Below are positions 49,496 to 61,621 of a DNA stretch of 64,000 nt, one piece after another. The first letter of the stretch is position 1. The number at the start of each line of letters is the position of its first letter. Below the pieces are notes generated by a model. The model made no database searches. It had not been told where the DNA came from and saw only the letters and a list, made by a program, of their open reading frames with translations. The position numbers were made by a program, and so were the translations under genes. The stretch comes from Trichinella spiralis (Eukaryota; Nematoda; Enoplea; Trichinellida; Trichinellidae), in NCBI GenBank assembly GCA_000181795.3, contig CM012953.1, positions 8,496,318 to 8,560,317 on the forward strand, in the 5' to 3' direction.

Positions 49496-50255
49496 AGCTT
49501 TGCTGAACTGCAGCGATACTACTACAGTAATCGTCACATAAAACAAAGTACGGTACAATTTGTAATCTCTACTAGTAATTTTTTAATTGGTTAAATATTG
49601 TCACAATGTCTTTATCAAATGTTATAAAATATTTAATAATTAAATAAATAAAAATTAAATAGAATACATAAATTATCTAGAATAATTTTTTTCTAATCAA
49701 ATAATTTGAAAACTTAAAAAATCAAGATACAGTAAGTACAATTCTAGCAAAAACAGATTATAACAGCCTTTGAATTATTTAAAAATAATAAAAGTTTTCA
49801 ACATTTAACAGTATTTTATATTTTAAATTGAAAGTCAATGAATAAAAAACAGTTACGTAATTGCTATTTATAAATAAAATGAATATTTATTCAAACATTT
49901 ATGAGACGTTGGTATTTAAAATATTATTAGCTGTGTTCGTTTAATATGCAAAATAAAGTGTTGCGTTAAGGTAAATGAAATATTTATGAATTCAATTATC
50001 GCTATTAGCAATTTACAAAACTAGCCAAATGATAAAATATACACTCGCGTAGCTAATTAAATTAAATTAAATTAAATTAAGTGTTAAACAAGAAACGTAT
50101 TTAAAGATTTTATTTGTAAAAAATTTGAAGAAAATCGTTTCATAAAGAAATTGGTAAATAAAATAAAAAAACATAATTCATGAAAATCAAATATACTATC
50201 TTTTTTCTAGATTTGCGCGTATTTCTTATATTGTGAAAACTATTAAGGCATTATC
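49496..50255. promoter_or_regulatory. Divergent promoter region between SF3B2 and Nup133
   Basis: 760 nt between opposed start codons, AT-rich. It contains a five-unit AAATT pentanucleotide run at about 50058-50081 and a TTTTTTCTAG at about 50210 that may be a leader acceptor for Nup133. No specific factor site is identifiable. Confidence 0.4.
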
Positions 50256-52168
50256 ATGCGGTTGATTTCTTTGAAACTTTCTGTACCAGTATTTGTGAGT
50301 GAACTGTTTTATCAGTTGAAGAATGGTAAGTTATTTTTTTACAATGAAGTATTTGAGAACTTGAACATTTTGTTTTCCATTTTAGAAAAGCATAGTCAAT
50401 TATCTTGCCGATTTTCTCTCGATGGCGATTGGGTGTGGGTAATCTACATGCGACAATGCTTTGCTTGGAGTGCTAGAGACGAAAATGTCGTGCTTTATTT
50501 TATTTTATTATTGCGCTCATATAAGTTTATGTTGCATTTTTCAGGCAATGTGTTACACTTTATCGTTACCGCGTTGCGGTTTGAGTTATAATGCAGATTT
50601 AGTATATATGTTACCGCCTGCAGCAGTGCAAGGGTACTCATAAGATATTTTTTGGATTTTTTAATAATAGTCAATGAGATTTGAAGTTTGTGACCTGAAT
50701 CAAATTGATTCTTCATGATGGAAGAACTGTAAGTCAGTCCGATCTCACATTGTATCTTTCTATATAGAGACTTGTCTTCTGATGCGGAAAATTCACCCGG
50801 TTGTATTTGCATCAGTCCTGAGGGTGCAATCTGCTATTGGGAATTGGCTTCTCAGTCATCCAAATTTGCTGAAGCATTTATCGATGCTAAGCATGACGTT
50901 TGTCAAGCCCTGAACTGGATTCCAGTACAGATTCTAGAAAATAATAATTTTGCTCTTTTTTCATCATATAAAACTTTAGGAGACACGTGCTTGTGTGGTA
51001 GCCACAGCGTCGGGGTCATTTTATATTTTAAAATTTCCTGACAATATTTTGAATGTACGTTTGTAGCTGCAATGTTTGTTAATATTAATGGCTTCTGAAT
51101 GATTTAAGAAAGCGGCTGCACCTGTACTGCTAGCCAAGAGCACAGACAACATGTTATCAGGCGTTGTCCGTCGTTTTTCGTCATTTTTTGTATTTACGAA
51201 CGAATCTAACGAAGTATATATATATTTCAAATTCAGTTTAATTTGAAAAATAGTTCTTTTATTAATTGATTTTTCAATTCAGTTATTTAATGTTAATTCG
51301 CAGTTTGTAAAATAATTTCTTTTAACTGAAGACATACAAAAGATCATGGGCAACGGATTCATTGGGCAATGGAACATGTGAATTTCTTGGATTGACCAGT
51401 CATTCATTGCATTCATGGACAGTCAATGGGAACGATTTACACTTTGCGGTATGTTTAACATTTTAATATGAAAATTTATAATATTATTATACGTTTATCA
51501 TTTTAGCTGAAATGGATGATGAAAATAAATGGAGATAATTTAATTGGGCCACATTCTAATTTGTTAATCCAAGGTGAAAATTTAGTTTCCCTGAATGGTC
51601 AGCTTGCAAATGAAACGGCGTTGATAAAAATAGATGTTCAAGACATGGCTGTTTATGGGTAATTTATTTTAATTTTTTTCAAGTATTAAATGTTATTTAG
51701 CAACGTTGCCCATTTTAAAATATTATGACTTTATCAACTGCAAACGGTCGCTTTCATAATAAGGCGTAAATATGAATGAAAATGATCATTACAGTGCGTA
51801 GGACATGAATTTTTTAATGTCATTTAACAGTTATTTTTATAATTTTTAAAATTTATTTAATATACTGATGTTTGGCAGCAACGTTTTTTGTATGATTTTG
51901 AAAATTTTTAAATCGAGTTTCAAAAAATGCTAGGCAACAGTTGGCCGTTTTATCACATGCGAGATTGCTCGAATCTGGAATCAAAAAAGTTGTCATATGT
52001 AAGTTTATACTTGTTTTCTGTTTATTCTAATTTTACATAGTTTAAGCCATTTTTTCGACGAATTCTGAGCAATCGGCAAGTTTATCTCGCATAATAGTTC
52101 ATGATTCTGTGAGTTTTTTTTTATTTTACATATTTGTTACAAATAATTGAATATATATATATATATAT

Positions 52169-52200
<32 letters not shown>

Positions 52201-55200
52201 ACATAGAATTTTGTAAACGAATGGCCTACTCGACTGTTATGCAGCAAGTATCTATCTCGTGGTGTAATGTTAAGCGAACATTGCGTTTGGAATTTAGGTA
52301 ATTGATCAATTGATTGCAAAATTGCAAAATGTGTGAATATACTTTCCATTTAGAAAATGTTGATTTATGGAAAAGATTTAATGAAACAGTCATCGGTGGG
52401 GGTAAGATTTGCTTTATTTTTATTGTTAATTTTTGAAAACAAATAAGTTTTATAATAATTTAAAAAGTATTTAAATAAATATGATGACAGTATGTTTTTG
52501 CACCATTGAATTTTTAGGCGAACTTGGTGATAGATTAGTATTGTTTGTTGCAAGCACCGGTTTTTACATGCTCGAATTCGGCAGAGAGCAGCAGAACATG
52601 CGGTAATGTTTTTTTTATATTGTTCAATGAGTTTAATGATTTTTGCTTTTTCCATTTTTCATTTTAGATACAATACTACCGAGAACATGATTCGTCGATT
52701 GACAATTGCGTTTGTTTTTATTAATTTTTTAATAAAAGGAAGAAATTATTTCATTTGTCATGCTAATTTGAAAAATTGTCACATTCAGAAACGAACGGCA
52801 GCTTGAGAAAATGGCCCGTGATTCGCAGCTTTTTCCACGTTTTCACGCTTCATTTCTTTACTTCCTCGGTCGTCGTTATGTTAGCTCATTATTATTATTA
52901 TCAATTTTCTTTTTTTGTATATTGATAATTTTCAGCGCAAATTTATGTTTTTTTCAGGAAAAATGTGAAGATTTGATTAAAAAAGCGATACAAAAAGATA
53001 GCAAAGAAAAAGATTTGCTTGATCTTCAATATTCAATGTGTCGATTAATTTTGGACACGGATCAGTTTGTTGTTTGTTTAAATGATTGTAAGTCATTTGT
53101 AAAAGTGTATTTTACGAAATGTGATTTTCATTACTTTTTTAGAAAAGAAAATCTTTATTCGTAATTAATAGATTAGTATTTTAGATTAATAAGAGTTTGT
53201 TTTTTTTTCTATTTCAGCTTTTGAACCAGCTTTTTCTTTGCCTTCGGTATTGAAAGCCAAAGGAAAGGCGTTGGAACATTTTGCTGATTTTCTCGATTGG
53301 AACGTTGTTCATCGTACGGTAAAATAATATAATCATTTAATAATTTAATATTTTAACAAGAAAATATGTTTGATAAATGAAAATTTGTATTTAAAGTAAA
53401 GTTGTTGTTGAAAGTCAGTTCACTTGCAGATACCTGGGCGTGCGACTGCTATGTGCTTGGTAATGTCCAGTTTGGGTTTGGTGGAATCTGCACTTGTCTT
53501 GAATGAAAGCAACAGCAACGAGTAAGCGGATCATAATCATAATTGGTCATGAGATGATCATTTTTGAAATTTGAAATGCAGAGCTTTGGAGCGAATGTGC
53601 ACACGCGCCATGCATTCAATAATCAGTGAATCTGAGGACGATTCGATGGCTGACACGTTTATCAAAGATCAGTTTTTTCAACGGGTTTCTAGAAAATAAT
53701 CAAATTTATTTTTAGAGATTATTTTAATATTTTATTTTAAAATCAGATAACAAACATGCGGCATTTCATCAGCGCTTTGGTGGCAGTTGAAGAGCATCAG
53801 TTGCAGCATTCGTTGACGCTTGATTCGGACGAAATTGAAGTGCTCTGTTGTAACAGCAGATTATTATTGGTAAGTGTTAGAACAAAGAAAAAAGGAACAA
53901 AATTCCAACCGTTTTTGTTCGTCGATCATCATCAGGCAGTGAGCGAAGCGATGCTTTCGAAACAGCACGAAGCGTTGGATACATATCCGGCGCCGGATTT
54001 GTTTTTGAAGAATTTCTACTCCAAGATGGTAGCCAGCAACGACAGGGACATCCGGATACCGTTGCAGTACCATTTTCGACTGTGCCAGTCGTTTGTGCAA
54101 GGGCAAGACACCGGCGACCGCTTGAAGAACGATCTGATCGCCATTGCGGAATTGGTTCTTTCGGACCAGCAACGAACTCGTCGCTATTTGAAAAACAATG
54201 GTCTTCTCGAACAGGCGGCAAAAATTGTCTGGGACACGCCCGAATCGTCCGCCCACGAGATGCTTTTGGCTTTATGTGAGTCGGGGAGAGGGGTGGGGGA
54301 GGGGAGGGGAAATTTCAAATCTTATCTAATGCTTGCTCTGTTGCTTGCTCTTTCAAATTTCCAATCTACATGCTGTGCTTTGGTATGTTTGCAGACAACA
54401 TGGGCAAAACGAAAGAGGCGATCGACATGGCGGAAAAGCATCGAGCTTTCAACATGCTAGCCGAGTTGTGCAACCGCCATGGCGATATTGCTCTTTTGCA
54501 AAGAATGGAAAAGAAATACCACAATGATGGTTTTGGTGATGCTATTATGATGCACTGTGAGCAAAATGGTAAATGGAAAAAAAATTCACCGCATCTTTTC
54601 TACTTGCAAGTGAAATTTGTTTCAGAAGAGTTTGGTATATTGACTGAGTACGCGTTGAGAAATGGACATTTTGAATTAAAGCCCAAACGAGAATGGCTGA
54701 TTGGTTGGTACGTGCACTGGCGAAACGAAGATTACACCGAAGTATGAAAGGGATTTTTTGTTTGTTATTTTTTCTTCTTATTCATCTGCTGTGTTTTGCT
54801 GTTTCAAGTGTGCAAGATGGTTGATCAATTTAGCATATCGAGAAGAAGAATATCAAAAAAGACGACAAGTACAGTTGAATTTTAATTTTGTTGTTGTTGC
54901 ATTTCATATTATACGATCATCGGACGTTTAAGACTGTCGTCAACTTGGCCAAGTTGGTTCTCAAATTGAATACCGATGATTCAGATACTGCTGAATTGAA
55001 AAAACGTAAATTTTTCTTTCTTAATTTGCTTATCATTTATTGTTTGTTATTCTTTATTTGGAATAACAATTTCATTTTCAGGTATAGAAGCTTTGGACTA
55101 TTTGGAAGTTTGTCAAAAAGAACTGTTCGAACAGATGAAAGTAAAATTATTTAAATTGTGAAGATGAAAGAATATTTCACAGTAATTTTCTAGAACACTG

Positions 55201-55901
55201 AAATGGAACTTGATCTGGAAAGAGCACTTTCAGCACCGGAAATTGTTCTAGTACGTCTGACAATTTTCTATTGATTCTTTATCTTTGAAAAAAAAATAAT
55301 TTTATAGAAACTTGCAAACTGTTGTGGTAACACCGATCCTGCCAGCTTTGCTCGAGTGTTCATTGTCATAAGCACGATGATCAAAGTGAGCAGTGTTGTT
55401 TGACTTTTATTTCAAAGCAATTTTAGTAATTATTTGAAAATTGACTTTGATTTAGTATGATTTGTTGGAAGAAACGGACCATGCAATCGTTATGGCTTGG
55501 TTTTCAGTAGTGAAATTAACCACGTAAGAAGGTTCAGTTTCGGCGTATTTTAAGTTGTAAAAATTGTCTCCTTGTTTAGATGGCCTAAAGATAATACATT
55601 TTCAGAAGATGTTCTTTTCAAAATGCGAAATTCGTTGATTTCAAACGTGCTACAAATGCTTATTACAAGAGGTAGGAATATATGTATATATATCGAAGAG
55701 AATATTTTTCATGTTTTTCATCTTATAGAACCTATGGTCGATATGAACAAATTGTTCAAGAATGTTGACACTTTGTTGAGTTTTCCTGAATTTGTAAATT
55801 GGGCATGTGAAAATGAAATTTGGGAAACGACTAATCAGTATTTGATCAGTATGCGTGATGAGATGTGTTATAGAAAAGTTGACGAGCAAGAAGATTCTTA
55901 A
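50256..55901 (+). CDS. NUP133: Nuclear pore complex protein Nup133
   Basis: Thirty-one exons join in frame to 1063 aa: 50256-50325, 50386-50489, 50545-50633, 50768-50924, 50980-51054, 51109-51213, 51332-51448, 51507-51658, 51934-51998, 52047-52108, 52207-52297, 52354-52401, 52518-52602, 52668-52709, 52789-52879, 52958-53087, 53218-53318, 53430-53521, 53582-53684, 53747-53869, 53936-54275, 54395-54568, 54626-54741, 54809-54868, 54933-55005, 55082-55140, 55194-55250, 55308-55385, 55456-55523, 55580-55671 and 55729-55901. It is a scaffold subunit of the Nup107-160 (Y) complex. The N-terminal beta-propeller has CISPEGAICYWELA and CVVATASGSFYIL. Residues 180-194 (MLSGVVRRFSSFFVF) match the Nup133 ALPS curvature-sensing loop (human MLSGIGRRVSSLFG). 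The alpha-solenoid includes FADFLDWNVVHR, AIDMAEKHRAFNMLAELC and a C-terminal FPEFVNWACENEIWE. Slightly shorter than the ~1156-aa human protein. The weakest junctions are at exons 10 and 24. Confidence 0.92.
52151..52200. repeat. AT microsatellite forming a perfect palindrome inside a Nup133 intron
   Basis: Ten AT units, the hexamer ACATGT, then twelve AT units; at least 46 nt is perfectly self-complementary. It fills half of the 98-nt intron (52109-52206) and abuts the ACATAG acceptor. Confidence 0.95.
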
Positions 55902-56047
55902 ATTGATTATAAAATACAATAAGCTTGATTATTGTTTTAGCATTAAACAAATTTTATAACAAATCATCTTGGTTATTTTATATCGGATGAAAAGAAGTTA
56001 AATTATAATTTTACTACAGTTGGTGAGTGAGTGTGGAAATTGAGAGG

Positions 56048-58519
56048 CTAAGTTTGGGTAGGTCTGTGAGGACTAGAAGTACGCCCCAGTGGCTTGTGCA
56101 GTTTGATTCGGTATGATTGTTGTTTTGTTGGCAAAATTGTTGGCTGTTCGTTTTCAGTTTGGGTCTGCGAAGTGATCATCAAATCGGGATTTTCCTCTAC
56201 AACTTCCGTTGGAAGGTCGTCAACGCAGGTTTCATCTTCGAATTCCGATTCATCCCCGAACGATTCTTTGCGTACAAGAAGTCCAATACGTTCGCCGAGC
56301 CATCTGGTCTTTTCCACCACGTCGTCTTGCATCAATTTGAAGCACATCGCGATCAACGCCATTCCAAAAAGCAAATACAACGAACAAATGATCAGCTTTT
56401 CCTCCGAACCGCTGTCCAACGACTTTCCAGGAACCATGTCCCCGAATCCTTGAAAAAAAAAGAACGAACTGGTGTTCAAATTTGAAACGATCAAATAGTA
56501 TATGGTTCAGATTACCGATCGTGGTCAGAGTGACGAAAGAGAAATAGGCTCCGTCGAAAACGTTCCAATTTTCCCAGACGGCAAACAGCACCGCCCCGCC
56601 GATGATAAAAAATACAACAGTCAAAATGCCCACAGAGACGGGGACTTTTTCATATTTCAATTGTGCATGGGCTTTTCTTGTTGGTTTTGAGGGGATGAAA
56701 TCTTCCACCGACCGGGAGAAGTCGACTTGCATCTCACGCAGCCGATTGCAGCAGCAATCATTATCCGAGTGGATTTTTTCCACACGGACGTTCCCTTCAG
56801 AATCCAATGGTTCGTCGTCGTCGTCGCCGTCGTCGTCGTTGTCGCCTTCGTTTGTGTAGTTCCAGTGAAAATGAGTTTCATTGTTGTTGCTGATTATGAT
56901 TGTCGGCAGTTGCATTGTATTAGCCTGAAATGGAAAAGCAGAAAATGAATAAAAAAAGAAGAAGAAAAAAAAATCCCCTTCTCAACCCGACCACGCCCTC
57001 CACTGACCACGTTGTTTGGCAAATCGACCGCCGCTTTTCTTTTGAATGAAAATTTTCGCTTCCAATCCGACGATTCCGCCTGCTCGTCGTCGTACGTGTT
57101 GCTGACGTTCTTTTCGGATTTCGCCTGGCCGAATCGATTCATCCTTTGCCAAGATTCGTTCGGAAACGTCGACACATGCCTCAGCTGAGGCGACAACAGA
57201 CCGCGGATATCCGCCGGTGATTCTAAATTAATTCAACACTTTTTTCAACATTTTCAAATTTGTTTTCCAAATTTTTTTCCTCCCCCTCCTCTTATTATTT
57301 ATTTATTTATTTAAATGAAGAAGAACATTTTTTTTTGCTTCTGCTTACTCATCTTAGGTATGGTGCTGCTGTATTTTACTGATGCGCTTGTTTTTTTCAT
57401 CAAAGATTTTCGCTTTTTCCATCGACAGTAAAAACAGCACACCCTGGAATAGATGAAAGTGAAAAGTCTTGCGAGTGAATCTGCAATATTGGCCAGGCAG
57501 AGTAGCATCAACGGAATCCCAATCATCGCGTACAAAATTGTAATCGCTCTTCCCAGTTTCGTTTTCGGGCATATATGTCCGTAGCCTAAAATTTAAATTT
57601 TCTATTAATTGCAACAATTTGTATGTTTGTGTGTACTGAAAAGAAAAATCTCATCACCAATGGTCGTAAATACGGTAATCGAATAGAGCAGTGCACCAAA
57701 ATAAGTCCACTGATATTTCACCATCTCATCCTCTCCGTCGTAGCCTTCAAAATTGACCGCATGCATTAGCTTTGTTTCGTAATCTTTAAGCAAACTGTCG
57801 GCGAGATTCATCCATTCTCTTGGATTCAATACGGCTTGTTTTTTTGTATAACTCAGCAGTTCTTGTAAAATCTGTGTAAATTTTTGTGTGAAAACCATTT
57901 TAAATTATTTTTTCAACCTGAAACAATTGTATTTTTACATGATCACTGTCGTTTTTCATGTGGCCTTGGATGTCTTGCTCGAGCGGAAATTCGATAGCTC
58001 GAAACACAACAGCACCGACAATTGCATAACAAGTAACCAAACTGCATAATCCAACATGGGAAAAAAGAAGGCTAATCACCTTTTATATGTATGAAAAAAG
58101 AAAACGGATTTTAATCACTAATATATAATTAGTTGAGATTTAATTTGAAAAATAAATTTTTTCAATTAAATAAAAGTTCACTAATTTGATATAAACCAAC
58201 CAACCCATCGAATGCAATGTATTTGTTGCTTTGCTGAATAAACTTACTACTTATTCAATTACATTTGACTGATATACATTTCTTACAAATATTATCATAT
58301 GGATGGATAATGAATAAATAAATTGCTGCACAATGAAAATTATCCATTATTTGCCTGACACTGATTGAGAAACAACTCATTTTATAACAAAAACGGATAA
58401 TTTTCAAATCAATTTCATTTCAATAAACAAAATTGCAATTCGTTTTAAAATGCGTTGTTGTTTACCTTTAAAAAACATCGTTTAGTTCCAACAACACAAG
58501 CGAAACAGTGACGATTCAT
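56048..58519 (-). CDS. Two-pore-domain (K2P/TWK-type) potassium channel
   Basis: Seven exons (58519-58466, 58079-57918, 57871-57658, 57585-57349, 57222-57008, 56924-56516, 56448-56048) join in frame to 563 aa. Such channels dimerise and carry background potassium current. Topology: M1 ([20 protein letters not shown]...), a long extracellular cap helix region, first pore TTIGYGH (141-147), and M2 ([20 protein letters not shown]). Then comes a cytosolic loop of about 200 residues, M3 ([19 protein letters not shown]), second pore TTIGFGD (428-434), M4 ([20 protein letters not shown]) and a polar tail. Each pore is split by an intron after TTI-G, a placement I regard as common in the family. The large M2-M3 loop carries an Asp cluster (about 322-332), a Cys triplet (351-353) and basic stretches, which is unusually elaborate. 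The TWK subfamily is not assigned. Confidence 0.93.
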
Positions 58520-60259
58520 TGAATTGAATTGAATGCGACTTTGTTGTTTAGATTTTGTTGTTTAATCAGCAAGTTTGAGTGCTGGACGAAAGCTAAATTA
58601 TGCCAAACGGAACTGCTAACGGCTTGCAACAAGTCTGGGTGTGGTCAGTTTGCCGAAAATCGACAGAACGACGGTCAATCAATAGGCTCTTTGATAGTCG
58701 ACAATTTGCTCGCTTGGGATTTGTTGGATTTTAATGAAATCTTCCAGTCACTGCTATGTATGGATTTTTCACGCTCTATTGCCATTTGTTCAACCAAATG
58801 CTCTTGAAAATAAACACTACAAACAGTGAAACCAAATTGTCAGCTTATTAAAAAAACAATTATCAACATACTATATTTATTTTGGCTTTTTTTTCTTCTC
58901 AAATAATAATAATTGTGCGTATGCATGAAATTTACAAATTGAATTACACTTTTTGCAGGTATCTATAAGCTGTAAATATTAGTATAGAAATTTCATCAGA
59001 AAACAAAAGCTGTCCAAAGTAAAAAAAAAGTTCCTTGATTCTTATACAACAAACAAAAATAATAATTTCTCACCGAATTCTATTTCTTTTTAGAATGACA
59101 ATTTTTACTCTTAAATGACACTTTCACTACTAGGAATCCGAGAACAAAAATTCTGAAAGCAACACCTTCAATCTTAAATAAAAGCAATATTTTATTATAT
59201 GTCCTTACAATTCCTAAATTTCACAAGCACATATCCCTTTAAATTCAGATTCATGATATGATCGCAATTTCAAAGCTAGTAACTAGTACAGATTCACAAT
59301 TATTGAGTTTTATGCTTTTAATCATAAAATACTTATTATTTTCAAATATTTAATTTGCACTAGGATTATTTTAAATTCAAGAAAATTACTTGAACAACAA
59401 TATTTTGTTGATGAGTTTGGATTCGCAATATTACCATAAAAATGCCTACAGTTTTGATTTCCCTTTTAAAATAAAATGTCGTGTTCAAATTTCAGTTATC
59501 ACAACATTAGCATTTTTAATAATGAAAATATCATTATGCAATGCCTTCTATATGTAATTTATAAAAATACAGTAAGCACCTAGCAAAAAATTGTTTTTAT
59601 AAAATGAACTGAATTGATATATGTAAATGTCGTCACCTGATTTATCATAGTTTTTTACCTAAAGTAATATATACACATAAAATTCAATCAATTACTGAAT
59701 GAAACAAACAGTAATTTAATGTCATGAAAACAATAAACTTATACCAGAAATATCTAATTATTCCAAAATAATTTTCACATTTTATTAACCAATTTATGCA
59801 ATGATTTATTATTTTATAAACCTATTTTCATTACTTCAGTTATATTTAAACAGTTAATATACTTAATTATTTCATCATACTGTAGTGGAAAAAATTAAAG
59901 TATTGCTGAAATATAAAACAAAGACATTTTCACATTAAAAAATGTTTTTATAAAATAAATCAGAAACTGCTTATAACGTATTTACAGGAAAACAAATACG
60001 TAATGACAAACTTGCACGTGTTCAAAATAGTTACAATTTTATATGCTTTTATTTTACGGATAATTTTTCATCACACTGCAGTTTTAACAATAAAACAAAT
60101 TTGAAATTACAGCAACAGCGTCTACGCCGCAGTTATGATACTTTTATTTTTGAATGTAAAAATGAATGACTATAAAAGAATTTTAAAGTTTCAAATTTTA
60201 CTGACGATAATATCATTAAATCAGCAGACAGTTCATAAAACAGTTTAAGTGCCCGAAGC
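58520..60259. other. Intergenic region between K2P channel promoter and SUMO 3' end
   Basis: A short open plus-strand patch at 58529-58807 overlaps the channel's 5' flank and has no recognisable domain or splice partners. The rest is AT-rich and featureless. Confidence 0.45.
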
Positions 60260-60553
60260 TCAAAATAACAGTCCTGAACCACCATGCTGCTGCTGATAGA
60301 CATCAATCATGTCATTATCCTCCATATTCAATTCCTTCGGTGTTTTCGTATCGTCCAAACGACTGCCATCAAAAACAAAACGAAGACTGCCTAGCCCGAT
60401 CCCAGTACGTTCCGAATATGCTTTCATAAGTTTGATCAGCGGCATGTCCATTTTTACTCGAAACGTAACTTCTTTACTGTCTTGTGAAACTACGCGCAAT
60501 TGAATAAAATCAGATTGCACATTGTTCGCTTCAGATTCAGCGTCGTTTGCCAT
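60260..60553 (-). CDS. SUMO: Small ubiquitin-like modifier (SUMO/Smt3)
   Basis: A single-exon 97-aa protein. The ubiquitin-like fold shows IQLRVVSQDSKEVTFRVKMD, SLRFVFDGSRLDD and the very conserved TPKELNMEDNDMIDVYQQQ, ending HGGSGLLF. The diglycine at 91-92 would be exposed by a SENP/Ulp protease removing the SGLLF tail, then conjugated via E1 (Aos1/Uba2) and Ubc9. The flexible N-terminus (MANDAESEANN) lacks an obvious psi-K-x-E site, so polymeric chain formation through that motif is not evident. TTTTATAG just 3 nt before the ATG is a plausible leader (trans-)splice acceptor. It is head-to-head with SLX1 and is apparently the only SUMO gene in the window. Confidence 0.96.
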   Translation of the reverse strand: MANDAESEANNVQSDFIQLRVVSQDSKEVTFRVKMDMPLIKLMKAYSERTGIGLGSLRFVFDGSRLDDTKTPKELNMEDNDMIDVYQQQHGGSGLLF

Positions 60554-61621
60554 AATCTATAAAATTTAGCTAAGCATTTCCAAATTCATCTGTTAATCTT
60601 TTAAAAAGTATATGTTATAGGTTAACGTTAGAAACTGAATATACAGAACCAAAATAACTATAGAAATCAAATTCAAATCAAAATAATAAAATTGAATTCA
60701 CACAAAATTATTCTTATTCTACCAGTTTCACTACCCAAATCAAGAGGAAGTTAACAATCATTTAAGATCACCTATCCGTTTTAAAATCTCTTAATCATTT
60801 CTAAAAATTAAATAAAAATATAACACATTATAATAAGAATTTATGACGGCATTATACATATTAATAAAACATTTCCTTACTCACTGATCACAATTTTTAA
60901 GTTCGAAACCGTCACAATAAGCTACAAAAATAAGCAGGAATGCTGCCTATGCTCTCCTTTCACTAAAATATAATAGTACTCAGGTTAGTATAGAGAATGA
61001 AAACAATAAACAGTTAAAAGAATACTATTTAAAATTTCCAAATAATACTTTAAATAAATAATTAAAATTTTACTAAGGAATATCTATTTTTTACTTCTTC
61101 CAAACTGAAAACTCTTCAAATTGTATCATAGGAAAGAAAACGTTACTGTAATTACAGTAAACATTTTTCGTTGCGTATAATTTTTTAAACATTTTTCTTT
61201 CAAAAATTATTAAAACTTACTTGTTTAATTAAAATACTATTTCATCTACAATTAAATATTATTATACACTGCAATTTATTCATAATTAAAAAATTCATAA
61301 TTGCTACACTGACATAAAAAAATCGCATATGCACAAACATAATAAAAAATACAAACAAATTGAATAATTAAGAGTATAATTCACTTAACAGCTATTAAAA
61401 ATAGATTACTATAAGCAAAAATGCGAACAGATTAATAATGTAACCTACATAAAACTAAAAAATAAAAGAAAATTCATTTTAAAATCTTTAAATAATTATA
61501 AATTAAAATATTTGTATTTTTTGAAACAGTTTTTGCAAATTTAGGCAATTTGGATAGGTAGCATATGATGTTTTTCTTACTTGAATTTCAGAAGTTTGAA
61601 TATACAGTCGGATTTTTAAAG
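60554..61621. promoter_or_regulatory. Divergent intergenic region between SUMO and SLX1
   Basis: 1068 nt of AT-rich DNA between opposed starts. A TTGAATTTCAG at about 61590 precedes the SLX1 ATG and may be a leader acceptor. No other element recognised. Confidence 0.4.

Noticed and set aside
50980-51041. Read-through frame continuing the Nup133 exon past 50924 (ending VGVILYFKIS)
   Set aside because: Splicing at 50924/50980 puts the sequence in the other frame, giving CVVATASGSFYIL, the conserved propeller strand.
58529-58807. 92-codon plus-strand frame upstream of the K2P channel
   Set aside because: It overlaps the antisense of the channel's 5' flank, has no splice partners and no recognisable domain.
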